DNA of 64,000 nt from CAVSJA01 sp963728145 (GCA_963728145.1 CAVSJA010000008.1:1-64000), one strand, 5' to 3'; positions 40,384 through 51,132 are shown, counted from the stretch's first letter. Translations and numbers: made by a program. Notes: a model not told the origin generated them from the letters alone.

Positions 40384-40689
40384 AAAAAAAATTAAACGCG
40401 GGAGTAGACATTACCGGGAAAAGCTAAACTTAATAAACCGGATAAAGTGATTAGCCAGCACAAATTGGCAACTTTAACAAATACGCAAAGAGGTTAAAAA
40501 AGTTATTTCAATGAAATTCATTCTATAACGGCTAACTGGGCCACCAAAAGCCTGCAACCGTTAGTTTAACCTTATCTTAGTTAAAGGCCTTCGGCAAACA
40601 AAGCGGAAATCTCTTTTAAAAAAAATGTATGGCAAATTGCAAACTGCTTATTGCCTTTTTTGTATCGCTATCTATTTGAGACAAATCAT
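40384..40689. other. Intergenic region, nothing recognised
   Basis: These 306 AT-rich bases lie between the divergent-side start of the serine hydrolase and the 3' end of the methyltransferase gene. I see no coding frame, RNA gene or clear repeat. The part next to 40384 should hold the hydrolase promoter, but no convincing Bacteroidota-type promoter is visible. Confidence 0.4.
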
Positions 40690-41487
40690 TTAAGCAACTT
40701 GCATTCCCCTAACAGCAATTGCTCTCGCCACAAGTTTTATCGCGCCATCCGCTTCAACGGGTAAGTCCTGGAGAAGGTTGAATCTTATTTTGCCTACTAT
40801 ATAAGAAGATTCAGAAGCAAGATAACTCGGCGCCGGTCCCTGCCCGCCTAAAAACGGATTCCAGTAATCATCAAAATCCTTAAATATAGTATCAACTGTC
40901 AGGTAAGAGGTGTGAACATTTGATAGCCTTGCATCTTCAAAAGCATTTTTCAATTTATCCGGATTGCAAATTGGAAATCGTATCCCTTCATCCAGTGTTT
41001 TAGCTTTTTCGTCAACTTCTATCGCGGCATCCCAAAAATGACGAAGGAATTCCATCGTACCCGAATAATCCCATACATATGCGGCGATTATACCATTGGG
41101 TTTTAATACCCGTTTCATTTCTGCGAGAGCACCGGGTAGATCTGGAAAGAAATTCAACGCTAAACCTGAAACAACAATGTCGCCTTTATTATCGGTTATC
41201 GGAATATCAGTTGCAGTTCCAATTAGAAATTCCGCCTTATTATCAAGTCTCTCCTTTGCTTTTGCCAGGAAATCGGCAGAAGGCTCAACGCAATACAGGT
41301 GAGCGGGACTGTTATTCTGGATAACTGCTTCACTTAAAGCACCGGTGCCGCATCCCAAATCAAGCCAGGACAAATTGTTTGCTGCATTCAACCATTTGAG
41401 AAATTCAGGAGCCATCAATCTACTCCATCTGCCCATGAAGTATTCATATGGATCTCCGCTGCTCCAGGTATCTGATTTGGTATTCAC
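40690..41487 (-). CDS. Class I SAM-dependent methyltransferase
   Basis: The intact 265-residue protein reads YFMGRWSRLMAPEFLKWLNA, then LSWLDLGCGTGALSEAVIQN (motif I), LYCVEPSADFLAKAKERLDN and DIVVSGLALNFFPDLPGALA, then EMKRVLKPNGIIAAYVWDYS. This is the UbiE/Methyltransf_11 pattern with an N-terminal YxMGRWSR block common in a group of bacterial enzymes of unknown substrate. Start is the ATG at 41487. It is a lone gene by spacing. Confidence 0.85.
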   Translation of the reverse strand: MNTKSDTWSSGDPYEYFMGRWSRLMAPEFLKWLNAANNLSWLDLGCGTGALSEAVIQNNSPAHLYCVEPSADFLAKAKERLDNKAEFLIGTATDIPITDNKGDIVVSGLALNFFPDLPGALAEMKRVLKPNGIIAAYVWDYSGTMEFLRHFWDAAIEVDEKAKTLDEGIRFPICNPDKLKNAFEDARLSNVHTSYLTVDTIFKDFDDYWNPFLGGQGPAPSYLASESSYIVGKIRFNLLQDLPVEADGAIKLVARAIAVRGMQVA

Positions 41488-41587
41488 TTTTTGCTTAGTT
41501 AAGATCGCTGTTTTAAATAAGCCTTTTCCAAACTAATGATCTCAGAAATGGTTCACCACCCAAACTTGTAGAATTTCGCGGGCCGAC

Positions 41588-44500
41588 TTAAGCGGTACTT
41601 AAAATTGTATTACCTATTTCACTTGGATTTCCCCTAAGTATAAATGCGCCCCAATATATTGGATGACGATATTTTTCACGGATAGCTAATTTTGTTAATC
41701 TCAAAGCCTCCACAACTCTAAGGCCATCTAAAATATTTTTGTAGAATAATTTCATCTCCTCAAATACCACTTCATCACTCACTGTCCAAAGACTCATAAT
41801 AAGGCGTTGAGCACCAGCCAATATAAATGCATATTGAAATCCATAAACACCCTCTCTTGTCGTAGTTTCACCAATACCAGTTTCGCATGCAGATAGGACC
41901 ACCAGTTCAGTTCCACTTAGATCCAGCGATGTAATTTCTTCAGCTGTGAGAATTCCGTAGTTCTTGTCAGACTTCCTATTTGCGCCAGCCAATACAAGAC
42001 CTGATTTTAGCAATGGATTATTGTCCATAACTTCCCTGGATGTGTAACCGAGGTTTTCAAAGAAGCCATGTGTAGCAACGTGCAAAATTAAAGGTGAATA
42101 TAATTCGGTGAAAATACTTTTCACTGCTTTTTCTCCAGATACCAAAGGTACTTTTAAAAGGTCGGCAATATAGTCTCCCTCTTTCTTAGATCCCGGAAGC
42201 GGCTTAAACACGAAATCTATTTCGTTGGTTGATTTTTCTAAATTTTCGTCTACATAGGAATAATCAGGATCTGCAATCACAACCGGGGGAAGACTTGTTC
42301 CGGCAAATTTGTTAAACTTGAGAATATCCCTGCTGGTTCCTACATAGCTAATTTCATATCTGTCAATTAGGTGCTGGCCCGAATCAGTCAATAAAATTTC
42401 AAACGGAACCGAGCAAAGAGAGCTATCGGGAGAAACAATGAGATTTTTTTTGTTGCCTAATAGGCCTATTATTGGTATTACCAACTTAGCTGAAAGATTC
42501 TGTAGGTGCTTTAAGTAATTTTTGTCCTTTTTGATAATAGCTTCCCTTGCGATATTTACTAATGAATCAACCGCCTCCGCTAGACCTAAAGGAATAAATT
42601 GTTTTGAACAAATACCATTATCTTTTTTTACTACAATTACAAAATATTTGGATTCAGATTCTTTATCGCCTTTGGAAATATCTGCGTAAAATTGAAATTG
42701 ATTGTATCGAATAAACTCAAGCAAAACTGTTTCTTCGGAAAGGTTTTCTGTAATAACATTTGAATAATACAAATTGTATTCTGCGGTTAATAATTTAGGT
42801 GGAACAATTTTCGACAATCTGGATTCCAGTTGATCTCTTCTTTCGATCGCTCGGTTGATTAAATTGTCAAATGACTTTGCAGATTGCACTTTACTTCGGC
42901 TTGCATTAATTTTACTTCCAATATCTCTTTTTAATTCTGCCAACTCTTCCATTATTTTTTTTGCTTTCAGGTTCCGGAGACTAATCAAACTCCGTTTTTG
43001 ATTAGACAATGCCTGGAGCACGACGCCTTTTCTAGTTTGAATAAGATCAAAACACTTTGATACTTCATCAGCGTCTTTGATAAAATAAGTACTTATTATC
43101 GAGAAGTATACGTCCATATTATTAGTCACCGATTCGAGTGCAAGCAATTTTTCACGATTTGATGTAATCGAAAATGCCAGGTCTATGTACGCTGAATCCA
43201 AGAATGCAACTTCACTTATTGCGGTTAGTGCTTCTTTTGGTCGTTTAGAGGCAGAATATGCCAATGCGAGCCGAGCCAGAGTTTGACCCACCATAGGATG
43301 ATACCTACCAAGCTCGGTTTTTCGAATTTTCAAAGCTTCTTCGTATAAAAGTGCGGCTTCGGAAAATCTAGTATTTTCACGATATAGTGTGGCGAGATTA
43401 CTCAAACACATGGCAAGATCAAGGTCATAATGACCTTCTTCCTTTCTTAAGATGTCGATCGCTCTGAAATAAAGGGCTTCAGCCCGATCGTATTTGCCCA
43501 GAGCTACCTCAAAATTCGCATACTTCTGAAGATCGTTCGTGTTTTTGCAATTCTTATCCAGTCCCTTTACTATTGCCAATTCGTTAATCAACAACTCTGC
43601 TTCTTTTTGTTTACTAGCCTTGAGGTATGCAATTGCCAAATTTTCTCTCCACTCAACCATTACTGAATCTCCCAAATTGTAAATTTTTCGAGCATGGGAA
43701 ATTGCTTCCAAGATCGTGGCAATGCATTTATCATTATTTCCCAATTTGGAATATAATGACGCCAAGTAATAAAGAATTTTCATGAGCTCATTGAGTCCTT
43801 CATTTTTACATGTTCGAAGTTGCTTAGCGGATTGAGTCAGAATTGGCTCGGCTTTGTCTAACTGTCCCAATTTGATATAATTAGACGCCAATTTTCTCAC
43901 ATGAATCGAAAATTTGATGGGATCGGTACGATAAATAATTTTAGCAATTTCCAGATTTTGTTCATACAAGAAAATGCCCTTCTTATAGTCACCAATAGAG
44001 TCATAAGAATTTGCCCTGTTTGCAATACGAGTTAAAATCGTTTCAGAAGGCGACAAATTTTGCCCAGGTATTTGAAAACGTATTCGAATCGGCTTTGCGT
44101 AATCAGAAGATTTGGTTTTCATGCTACTTATGCTGCGGCTAAAATTCTCTTCAGGACCTGGAGCTTCTTTAGAGCACTTCTCATCAAAGCAATCCAACAA
44201 ATTTTGCACTACAAGCTGGTTTAATCCTTCCTCGGAATTAATCGGGTTACGTAAAATATCTAATGCCTGTTTAAAGAAATCAATGGCGTGATCATATTCT
44301 TTCTTCAACTTTAAGCAGTCACCGAGATTATTGCACAATTGAGCATATAAGACATTGTTCTTCCCCAGTGAATTTTCCGCAACCTTCATTTCAATATTGT
44401 AATATTTGATTGCACTATGGTAATTTCCCTTTAGTTTAAGACTATAAGCGGTCTTATCAAGATCCGTTATCACCGGAAGTAGAGGATCTTTAGATATTTC

Positions 44501-44662
44501 GCTTGGCTTCAATGGTTTTTTTGAGTTGGCCGGAATTATTTTTGCTAACTTTTGAAGTTTGTTGTGCAGCATTGCGGCTTTTTGAAAGTCCTCGGATATA
44601 TATGCGGCCTTTGCCTGTTCGGTCAACAACCCGATATTCTCACTATTAGAAAGCTTTTCCAT
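41588..44662 (-). CDS. TPR-repeat protein with C-terminal CHAT protease domain, 1024 residues
   Basis: About the first 520 residues are TPR units, some kinesin-light-chain-like (DLDLAMCLSNLATLYRENTR, YHPMVGQTLARLALAYSASK). A linker rich in charged residues leads to a CHAT domain from about residue 720 (clan CD, caspase-like). The catalytic pair is visible: His in PLILHVATHGFFENLG near 864 and Cys in ELVVLSACETGIGE near 924. YGFQYAFILAGAQRLIMSLW and HPIYWGAFILRGNP are family hallmarks. No signal peptide is seen, so it is probably cytoplasmic, with the TPRs binding a trigger or substrate. No effector gene of known type (gasdermin, nuclease, Cas) is adjacent. Start is the ATG at 44662. Confidence 0.9.
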   Translation of the reverse strand: MEKLSNSENIGLLTEQAKAAYISEDFQKAAMLHNKLQKLAKIIPANSKKPLKPSEISKDPLLPVITDLDKTAYSLKLKGNYHSAIKYYNIEMKVAENSLGKNNVLYAQLCNNLGDCLKLKKEYDHAIDFFKQALDILRNPINSEEGLNQLVVQNLLDCFDEKCSKEAPGPEENFSRSISSMKTKSSDYAKPIRIRFQIPGQNLSPSETILTRIANRANSYDSIGDYKKGIFLYEQNLEIAKIIYRTDPIKFSIHVRKLASNYIKLGQLDKAEPILTQSAKQLRTCKNEGLNELMKILYYLASLYSKLGNNDKCIATILEAISHARKIYNLGDSVMVEWRENLAIAYLKASKQKEAELLINELAIVKGLDKNCKNTNDLQKYANFEVALGKYDRAEALYFRAIDILRKEEGHYDLDLAMCLSNLATLYRENTRFSEAALLYEEALKIRKTELGRYHPMVGQTLARLALAYSASKRPKEALTAISEVAFLDSAYIDLAFSITSNREKLLALESVTNNMDVYFSIISTYFIKDADEVSKCFDLIQTRKGVVLQALSNQKRSLISLRNLKAKKIMEELAELKRDIGSKINASRSKVQSAKSFDNLINRAIERRDQLESRLSKIVPPKLLTAEYNLYYSNVITENLSEETVLLEFIRYNQFQFYADISKGDKESESKYFVIVVKKDNGICSKQFIPLGLAEAVDSLVNIAREAIIKKDKNYLKHLQNLSAKLVIPIIGLLGNKKNLIVSPDSSLCSVPFEILLTDSGQHLIDRYEISYVGTSRDILKFNKFAGTSLPPVVIADPDYSYVDENLEKSTNEIDFVFKPLPGSKKEGDYIADLLKVPLVSGEKAVKSIFTELYSPLILHVATHGFFENLGYTSREVMDNNPLLKSGLVLAGANRKSDKNYGILTAEEITSLDLSGTELVVLSACETGIGETTTREGVYGFQYAFILAGAQRLIMSLWTVSDEVVFEEMKLFYKNILDGLRVVEALRLTKLAIREKYRHPIYWGAFILRGNPSEIGNTILSTA

Positions 44663-44821
44663 TTTTTTATTGGGTCTTTGAAATTATTTAGATAAAATGC
44701 ACTTCTTATTTACCTTTTTCAAGGCTACAATCATCGGCGTATCGAATTTTTTGCCAAGCCTTTCCCAACCGTTGTTCTCAAAATCGCTTCACTATCCAAA
44801 TTTGTAAATTGTAAAAATTAG

Positions 44822-45277
44822 TTATTCGATTTGGATAATCGTCGCCTGCCTTGCTATAATACTCCACGAATTGTTTTCGTACATCCACACATGAGTAAAC
44901 CGCCTGCTAACTGTTTTGCCGGCGTTCTGCTGATCGCCATGTGGCTTGATCACTTCTCCTCCCATTACGATAGCGAGATTATCATTAAAAGTTATTTTTT
45001 CAATAGTTCGTTCAAAAGACAAATAACTTAAACGCCCAGATCTTAAAAGTGCTTTGGTACCATCCACAGTTCCAATCGTATTGCCAGGTGTATTGATCAC
45101 CATATTGGGCGACCAGATCTTATTGAATAATGGTACAGAATCACCTTTCATTACCGACTCCCGTTCAAGATTTTCTAATCGCCTGATCTCGGCTTCTTTG
45201 AGGTCTTGTGCATTCAAAACGGTTGTACTTAGTGCCAGGCATAAGAACATGATCAGAAGGTAGAATGCTTTTTTCAT
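44822..45277 (-). CDS. Secreted NTF2-like (DUF4440/SnoaL-type) protein
   Basis: The 151-residue protein has a signal peptide (AFYLLIMFLCLALSTTVLNA) and a cone-shaped NTF2-like fold pattern: IRRLENLERESVMKGDSVPL, then NKIWSPNMVINTPGNTIGT, FNDNLAIVMGGEVIKPHG and the final RRFTHVWMYENNSWSIIARQ. Such proteins bind or turn over small molecules, but no catalytic residues can be assigned. It lies 159 bases after the 5' end of the CHAT gene, on the same strand, and is divergent from the hybrid sensor gene. Confidence 0.8.
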   Translation of the reverse strand: MKKAFYLLIMFLCLALSTTVLNAQDLKEAEIRRLENLERESVMKGDSVPLFNKIWSPNMVINTPGNTIGTVDGTKALLRSGRLSYLSFERTIEKITFNDNLAIVMGGEVIKPHGDQQNAGKTVSRRFTHVWMYENNSWSIIARQATIIQIE

Positions 45278-45438
45278 GATCTCTGGTTGGGTTGATATTT
45301 GCGATTGATTCTTGCTTTATTCCTGAAGTTACATTTTATGAATCGAGGGTATAAACATTACCGGCACGGTCAACAGCATTAATTTGTTAACCTCAGATTT
45401 ATTCTTTGTACCTTAACTCCTAACCGAAAGCACATCAA

Positions 45439-48400
45439 GTGCGCTACCTAATAGCTCTAATACTGCTTTGTTGCAGCCTAAGCCCCGCTGCACAGAATAA
45501 GAGGATTGATAGCCTCAAGCGATTGCTATCATCTTCAATGGATACCTCCCGGGTAAATATACTGCTTCAACTTTCATCTGAATCCGCTTACAGTGATGAA
45601 GCAGTTGCAACTGACTATGCACGACAGGCGATCCAGTTGGCGAGAAGTATAAACTTTACTAAAGGTGAGATCAAGGGCCTTTACCAATTGGGATCTGTCG
45701 CAATGGAACCGGGTAATCGCGACACTGCGATGATATTTTTTGAAATGGGGATGGAAATGGCGCGTCAGGCCAACGATAAATTTTTGCTTGCGCAGGGTTG
45801 TTATCACTTAAGTCGTGCTTACGAAGGCAAGAACGATTTTACAAAAGCAAAAGAATTATTGCATCAGGCCCTTCCGCTGTACGAGCAATTGGGGCTGCAA
45901 AAAAATGTCGCGAATTGTTATACTTCTTTTGGCAGGATCTGCCAGGAAACGGGAAACTATTCTGAAGGCCTGCGATATTACTTTCCAATCATTGCGAATT
46001 AAGGAGCAAATCAACGATCAGCGTGGGATTTCTGTTACACTTACTAATATCGGAAATCTATATTTAACCACGTCAAAATACGATGAAGCCGCGGATCATT
46101 TTTCAAGAGCATTGAAAATTGATAGTATGAACAATGATCGGGAAGGCATTTTCATTAATCTCCTGAATATCGGAGTAGCACATCAGAAGAAAGGATCATA
46201 TGAAAAAGCCCTGGAAAAATTTTACGTAGCACTTGATCAGGCAAAGGCGCTGGGGTATGAAGAAGATGTAGCTCTCCTATTGGGTAATATTGGTTCCACA
46301 CTAAGGCAGCAGGGCAAACCGGATGAGAGCTTGCGCTCTTTATTAGAAGCCCATAAGATCCAAACTGAAAATAATTTTGATGACGCTCATACACTAAACG
46401 ATATCGCTGAAACTTATTTGGAATTGCAGAAGCCTGCTGAAGCAAAAAAATATGCGCAGATGGCCATCGAATCCTCCAAAAAATCAGAATCGTTGAGACA
46501 GCACCGATATGGTCTGCTTAATCTTTCCCTGGCGTATGAAAAACTGGGAGATTTTCAGAATGCCTATGATGCCTTGACTCAATCCGAACATTTGAAGGAT
46601 AGCATGTTCAATATGGACAAGGCGAAACAAATGGACGAGTTGCAGATACAGTATGAATCAGAAAAAAAAGAACAAACAATTCAACTACTAACTCAACAAA
46701 AAGCAGCCGCCAATTTCAGAAGGAACGCATACCTCGCAGGCGGTGTATTTATTGCCTTACTATTACTCTTGTTGTACAATCATCAACGAGTGAGAAGCCG
46801 GAAGAACCGGCAGATGTTTGAAAAAGGACAAGAAGTGGAGAAAATGAAATCCAGCTTCTTCTCAAATATATCTCATGAATTCAGAACACCACTTACATTG
46901 ATCCTTGGCCCAATTGAAATGATCAAAGCAGAAACGAAAGATCCAAAGATCAATAACCAATTGAATGTAATGCAGGGAAATGCAAACAGGTTACTAACAT
47001 TGATCAATCAAATACTGGATCTGTCTAAACTTGAATCTGGAAAACTTGTGCTTGAACTTTCCAGGCGCGATATGGTTTCAGTAGTTAAGGGAGTTACCAT
47101 GGCCTTTCATTCCATGGCTGAATCGAGGCAGATCCAGTTGGCTATGGATATTGAACCTGATCACCTCGAATTGAATTTTGACATTGAAAAAATAGAAACT
47201 GTTCTGATTAATCTCCTCTCGAACGCGTTCAAGTTTACTCCGGATAAGGGTAGGATTGAAGTAAAAATGAATTCGTTCACCGATAAAAAACAGGAAGGCT
47301 TTTGCAGGATCATTGTTCACGATACAGGCCAGGGAATTCCTGAATCAGATATTCCGCATGTATTTGATCGCTTTTATCAAAGTGTAAATGCGCGTGATGT
47401 TCCTTATGAGGGCAGTGGTATCGGATTAGCATTAAGCAGAGAGCTTGTTGAATTACATAAAGGTGAAATTAAAGTTGAAAGCAGGGTAGGGGAAGGAACC
47501 GATATAATAATTATTCTTCCCATTGGAAAAGAGGCAAAAGGCATCCCGATAGCGATGGGGAGGCAAGGCAAAAGGCAAGAGGCAAAGGGCAAGAGGCAAG
47601 AGGCAACAAAGATCACGAGACAACCTATTCAACAAGATTTGGAAGAAACTTATGCCCCAACTGAAGAGCCAATACAAAATGAAGAAGCTCCAATTCTGTT
47701 GTTGGTTGAAGACAATGAATCTGTGATGAATTATCTGAAAGATATTCTTCGAAGCTCATACCGCTTATTGGAAGCGAAGGATGGTGCCGCCGGTATTGAA
47801 ATCGCAAGAGAAACTATTCCAGACCTTGTGATCAGCGACGTAATGATGCCAAAAAAGAATGGATATGAAGTTTGTGAGGTTCTGAAGAAAGATGAAAATA
47901 CCAGTCATATTCCAATCATCTTATTGACTGCCAAATCTGCGCTGGAAGATAAAATGCATGGTTTACAAACTAAGGCCGATGATTATCTAACCAAGCCATT
48001 TGTGCCCCGGGAATTGTTGGTAAGGGCGGAGAATCTAATCGAATCACGACGCCAGCTCCGGGAAAAATTCAATCGTGAATTGGTGCTCAAACCCGGCGAT
48101 GTTGCATTGAGCTCAATAGATGAAACATTCCTGAAGAAAGTGATGCAGGTTGTAGAAGAAAATATGGTAGACGAACAATTCACTATCGACCAATTAGGGC
48201 GGAAAGTAGGGATGAGCCGGTCACAGATCCATCGAAAGCTGCACGCATTGACAAACCAGTCAGCCACCCAATTCATCCGCAGTTTCCGCCTCAAACGGGC
48301 GATGGATATGATCAGGCAGAATGCCGGCAACATTTCAGAAATCGGATATTGGGTAGGGTTCAGCAGTCCTTCCTATTTCAGCAAGCTCTTCCTTGAACAA

Positions 48401-48442
48401 TATGGTATGACCCCAACCCAGGCAAAAGCTAATCTCTCCTGA
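45439..48442 (+). CDS. Hybrid sensor: signal peptide, TPRs, membrane helix, histidine kinase, receiver, AraC HTH (frameshifted)
   Basis: The GTG at 45439 starts a signal peptide (YLIALILLCCSLSPAAQN) and about six TPR units. One extra base near 45983 splits the gene: YYF joins QSLRIKEQINDQRG in the next frame. A membrane helix (AGGVFIALLLLLLYN) lies near residue 435, HisKA with SNISHEFRTPLTL near 475 (His phosphoacceptor), HATPase_c at about 577-694 (SNAFKFTPDKG, GSGIGLALSRELV), a receiver at about 750-857 (Asp in PDLVISDVMMPKKNGYE, Lys in YLTKPF), and a C-terminal AraC HTH (IGYWVGFSSPSYFSKLFLEQ). It senses with periplasmic TPRs and binds DNA itself. The linker is encoded by GGCAANN heptamers. 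Confidence 0.9.
47567..47608 (+). repeat. Six tandem GGCAANN heptamers inside the hybrid sensor gene
   Basis: The units are GGCAAAA, GGCAAGA, GGCAAAG, GGCAAGA, GGCAAGA and GGCAACA, end to end. They encode a basic linker (KRQEAKGKRQEATK) between the kinase ATPase and receiver domains. Seven is not a multiple of three, so loss or gain of one unit would shift the frame. The same heptamer core forms the inverted repeat at 51133-51238. Confidence 0.85.
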
Positions 48443-48541
48443 TCACCCGGAAAATCTCGCTTTTTCTTTCAAAATCCACTTCGTGCAACAAATCTTATAG
48501 TCTGTGCAACATCTGTTACAGCCTTCGGCAAGCATCGAATC

Positions 48542-48549
48542 TAGTTTTG
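48542..48549 (+). promoter_or_regulatory. Candidate Bacteroidota -7 promoter element
   Basis: TAGTTTTG fits the Bacteroidota sigma-ABfr -7 consensus TAnnTTTG and lies 41 bases before the ATG of the large lipoprotein gene. No clear TTG/TTTG -33 box at the usual spacing is visible, so the call is tentative. Confidence 0.35.
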
Positions 48550-48590
48550 GGGAGTAAACAAAATCGAAAAAATTTAAACTCCCATCAATC

Positions 48591-51029
48591 ATGAAACCGA
48601 TTATTAAACCTTTCAGAACCAGTAGATTGATTGTTTTGCTGGTGTGCTTTCTTACAGTTGTATCCTGTCAAAAAGAAATCAGTCACCAGGAACCCCAGGG
48701 CAATTGGCAGAATCTTGGAACCGGCGAACACCAATTCAGTATCCAGTCTGATAATATTACTAAAACAGCCGAGGGAATGAAATTCAACGGCACTATCAGA
48801 GTGAAGACTAACCAGGGTCAGGAATTTGAAATCGGAAGAGGACAATTTGATGTAAAAACAGGTGCAGGTGACGCCATTACTTCATTCAAAGGGAAGGGCA
48901 TCGCCGAGTTTCCAAAGGTTGGCCTCTTCGCCGAAATGCTTAAGCATTTTACCTGGAAGTTCATTGAAAGCCATATCGAGTACGAAACAGGGAAGTATTA
49001 CAAGGAAACTTACAATACTGATATCCCGCTGGATGATGATAGACGGTACTTGCATTTCCAGGTGTTTGATGAACAAAAGGACGGCCAGTACCAGCTAAGG
49101 AGCATCGCCAACTCCATTATATATAAGTTTCTTGACGCTTATTTGGATCCATCTGACCCGGCATTGTTCATTAAGACTCAGTTTCCAACTCCTGATGATG
49201 GTGCAGAAGACTTCTTATCCAAATTCTGGGGAAAGGTTGGAGGTAAACTAGGTACTACAGCATCGAAACTTGGAAAATATGCCGACATGCCCAACCTGAT
49301 TTTTGGAATATCCAGTCAGGGTACTTTCAAGTCCAGGCCATATAAATTCACTGTATTCGATGGTGAAAAATTCAAAGAGGAATTTGGATTTAATCAGTTT
49401 GAAAGTTTGCCATCACATCTATTTTTAAGAGTAGCAGGAATTCCTATACCAGGAACGGTTGTGTTGCAAGTAAGTGGTGAATTGTTTGTTCACTATCCTG
49501 TTTCATCACTGACTAAGCCCGGTACTATTGTCCCAAATATCAAAAATTCTTTCCAGGATGTAATTGACTTTTTTACCCTTAAATCAGACCATGGCTATAT
49601 GCTTAATTTAAATGGTAGTCTTGATCCTGGTGCGAAAGGAGTCGGCTTGATTCTTGGAATGCTGCCTGAAGCAAATAAGATTTTTGGGAAGGAAATTTTC
49701 AACAAAGACTTCAATATAGATCTCGCCGGTGGAACATTGCAATTACAAATTGGAAAAAGCCCCATTCCATCATTCCTCCGTTTTGGATTTGAAACGAAGG
49801 TGCCGGTGTTTTCTCAACTTCTTGGAGAAGATTACAGAAAATACCTTTCTGAAGTACCGACTGTCAACCCATCTTTTTTCCAGTATTTCAGTATTGGTCC
49901 TAATATGGAAGATATTACCGGTTACTTTGAGCAATCCGTTAGAATGCGCATACCCTTCTATGGTGATTATGATTTAATAAAAGCAAGGTTAATCTCAAAT
50001 AAAAATGGAATAAGCCTTAGTGCAAAATCAACTCTACCCCTGGGACCGATCAAACTTTCAGGGGAACTAAATGGAAGTTTATCTCCTCAGAAATTTTCAT
50101 TAACTGGTATTGCAACTGGAAATTTAGAATTGCCGGGTGGTGTTAAGTTGATCTCAAATACGCTCAACGTGAAATTATCCAGCGATTCAGGCGTAACCCT
50201 GCATGGTAAAACAGAACTTCCTTACGGACTTGGAAAAGCAGAAGTGAAAGGTCAATTGACTACAGCTGGTCTCACGCTTTCAGGAAAATTGAATGCTGGT
50301 GTTTCAATCGATCTTGGAAACGGGTACAAATTACCAACTGCAAATATGGAATTCAGTTTGTCAACCAATCCTGCAGAAGGTTTTCGATTGAAGGGTAATG
50401 TAACCGTTCCACGCGTTGGTATGATTGCAGTAGAAGGCAAAATCAATAGTGATGACTTTTTCCTTTCAGGAAAGGTGGTTGCCAATCAAATTAGCTTTGG
50501 TAGCGTAAGTCTTCCTTATGGCAGTGGTTCAATAACCATTTCAAAAAAGAATGGAGTTGTTTTCAAGGGTCAATTCAATTTAGGATCATCATTTGGCCAG
50601 GTGGAAATGCAGGGAAAGATCAATGCAACAACGATAGATATTACAGGCTCACTCAGGAGTACCTTAACTATTGCAGGACATAACTTCAATCTTGCGAATG
50701 GTAAAATAGTTGCAAACAATTCAGGAGTAAAGCTTAACGGTAATCTCAACCTATATATTTTTAGTGTAGCAATCAATGGTTCAATGTTGGGGGTAAACAA
50801 CTTTGCCCTGACTGGAACTTTTAACTATAATTCCGCACTGGTAAAAGCAACAATTAAAGTAGATGTGAAACCAACTGCAGTAAGTATGAGCGGAACAGGC
50901 CGCATCTATGGTCCATTAGGAAACCAATTATTCAGTGGAACGCTTTCATTCTATCCGGATTGGAATGCAAAAACAATTCGGGTTTGTTACCGGAATTCTT
51001 TAAATGTTCAGTTGTGTTTGAATCTCTGA
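48591..51029 (+). CDS. Large beta-rich lipoprotein of unknown function, 812 residues
   Basis: The protein has a lipoprotein signal (RLIVLLVCFLTVVSCQKE, Cys at about residue 26). Residues 30-400 show no family I recognise (LNLNGSLDPGAKGVGLILG lies near 340). From about 460 on there are many irregular beta-strand repeats of 30-40 residues built on LSGKLNAG, LKGNVTVPRVG and FFLSGKVVANQISFG patterns, alternating polar and apolar residues with Gly turns, as in beta-helical or AsmA/TAM-like lipid-groove proteins. It follows the hybrid sensor by about 150 bases on the same strand and ends before a strong terminator. It may be that sensor's target, which is inference. Confidence 0.75.
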   Translation: MKPIIKPFRTSRLIVLLVCFLTVVSCQKEISHQEPQGNWQNLGTGEHQFSIQSDNITKTAEGMKFNGTIRVKTNQGQEFEIGRGQFDVKTGAGDAITSFKGKGIAEFPKVGLFAEMLKHFTWKFIESHIEYETGKYYKETYNTDIPLDDDRRYLHFQVFDEQKDGQYQLRSIANSIIYKFLDAYLDPSDPALFIKTQFPTPDDGAEDFLSKFWGKVGGKLGTTASKLGKYADMPNLIFGISSQGTFKSRPYKFTVFDGEKFKEEFGFNQFESLPSHLFLRVAGIPIPGTVVLQVSGELFVHYPVSSLTKPGTIVPNIKNSFQDVIDFFTLKSDHGYMLNLNGSLDPGAKGVGLILGMLPEANKIFGKEIFNKDFNIDLAGGTLQLQIGKSPIPSFLRFGFETKVPVFSQLLGEDYRKYLSEVPTVNPSFFQYFSIGPNMEDITGYFEQSVRMRIPFYGDYDLIKARLISNKNGISLSAKSTLPLGPIKLSGELNGSLSPQKFSLTGIATGNLELPGGVKLISNTLNVKLSSDSGVTLHGKTELPYGLGKAEVKGQLTTAGLTLSGKLNAGVSIDLGNGYKLPTANMEFSLSTNPAEGFRLKGNVTVPRVGMIAVEGKINSDDFFLSGKVVANQISFGSVSLPYGSGSITISKKNGVVFKGQFNLGSSFGQVEMQGKINATTIDITGSLRSTLTIAGHNFNLANGKIVANNSGVKLNGNLNLYIFSVAINGSMLGVNNFALTGTFNYNSALVKATIKVDVKPTAVSMSGTGRIYGPLGNQLFSGTLSFYPDWNAKTIRVCYRNSLNVQLCLNL

Positions 51030-51101
51030 TGTAATGAGATAAATAAAAAGTAAGGAATAAATAGTTTCGTGGATCACTAAAAAAGAAAGGTTTCGATGGG
51101 C

Positions 51102-51131
51102 AGGAGTCTCGCAAATGCGGGACTCCTTTTT
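51102..51131 (+). terminator. Rho-independent terminator of the large lipoprotein gene
   Basis: AGGAGTCTCGC, a four-base AAAT loop, then GCGGGACTCCT followed by TTTTT. The stem pairs along 10 of 11 positions, and it lies about 70 bases after the stop at 51029. Confidence 0.85.
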
Positions 51132-51132
51132 A

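Noticed and set aside
41588..45277. CHAT gene as part of a known antiphage system
   Set aside because: No gasdermin, Cas, reverse transcriptase or nuclease partner is adjacent; only an NTF2-like protein and a methyltransferase flank it.
47567..47608. Heptamer tract read as a CRISPR or intergenic repeat
   Set aside because: It lies in frame in the linker of the hybrid sensor, without spacers.
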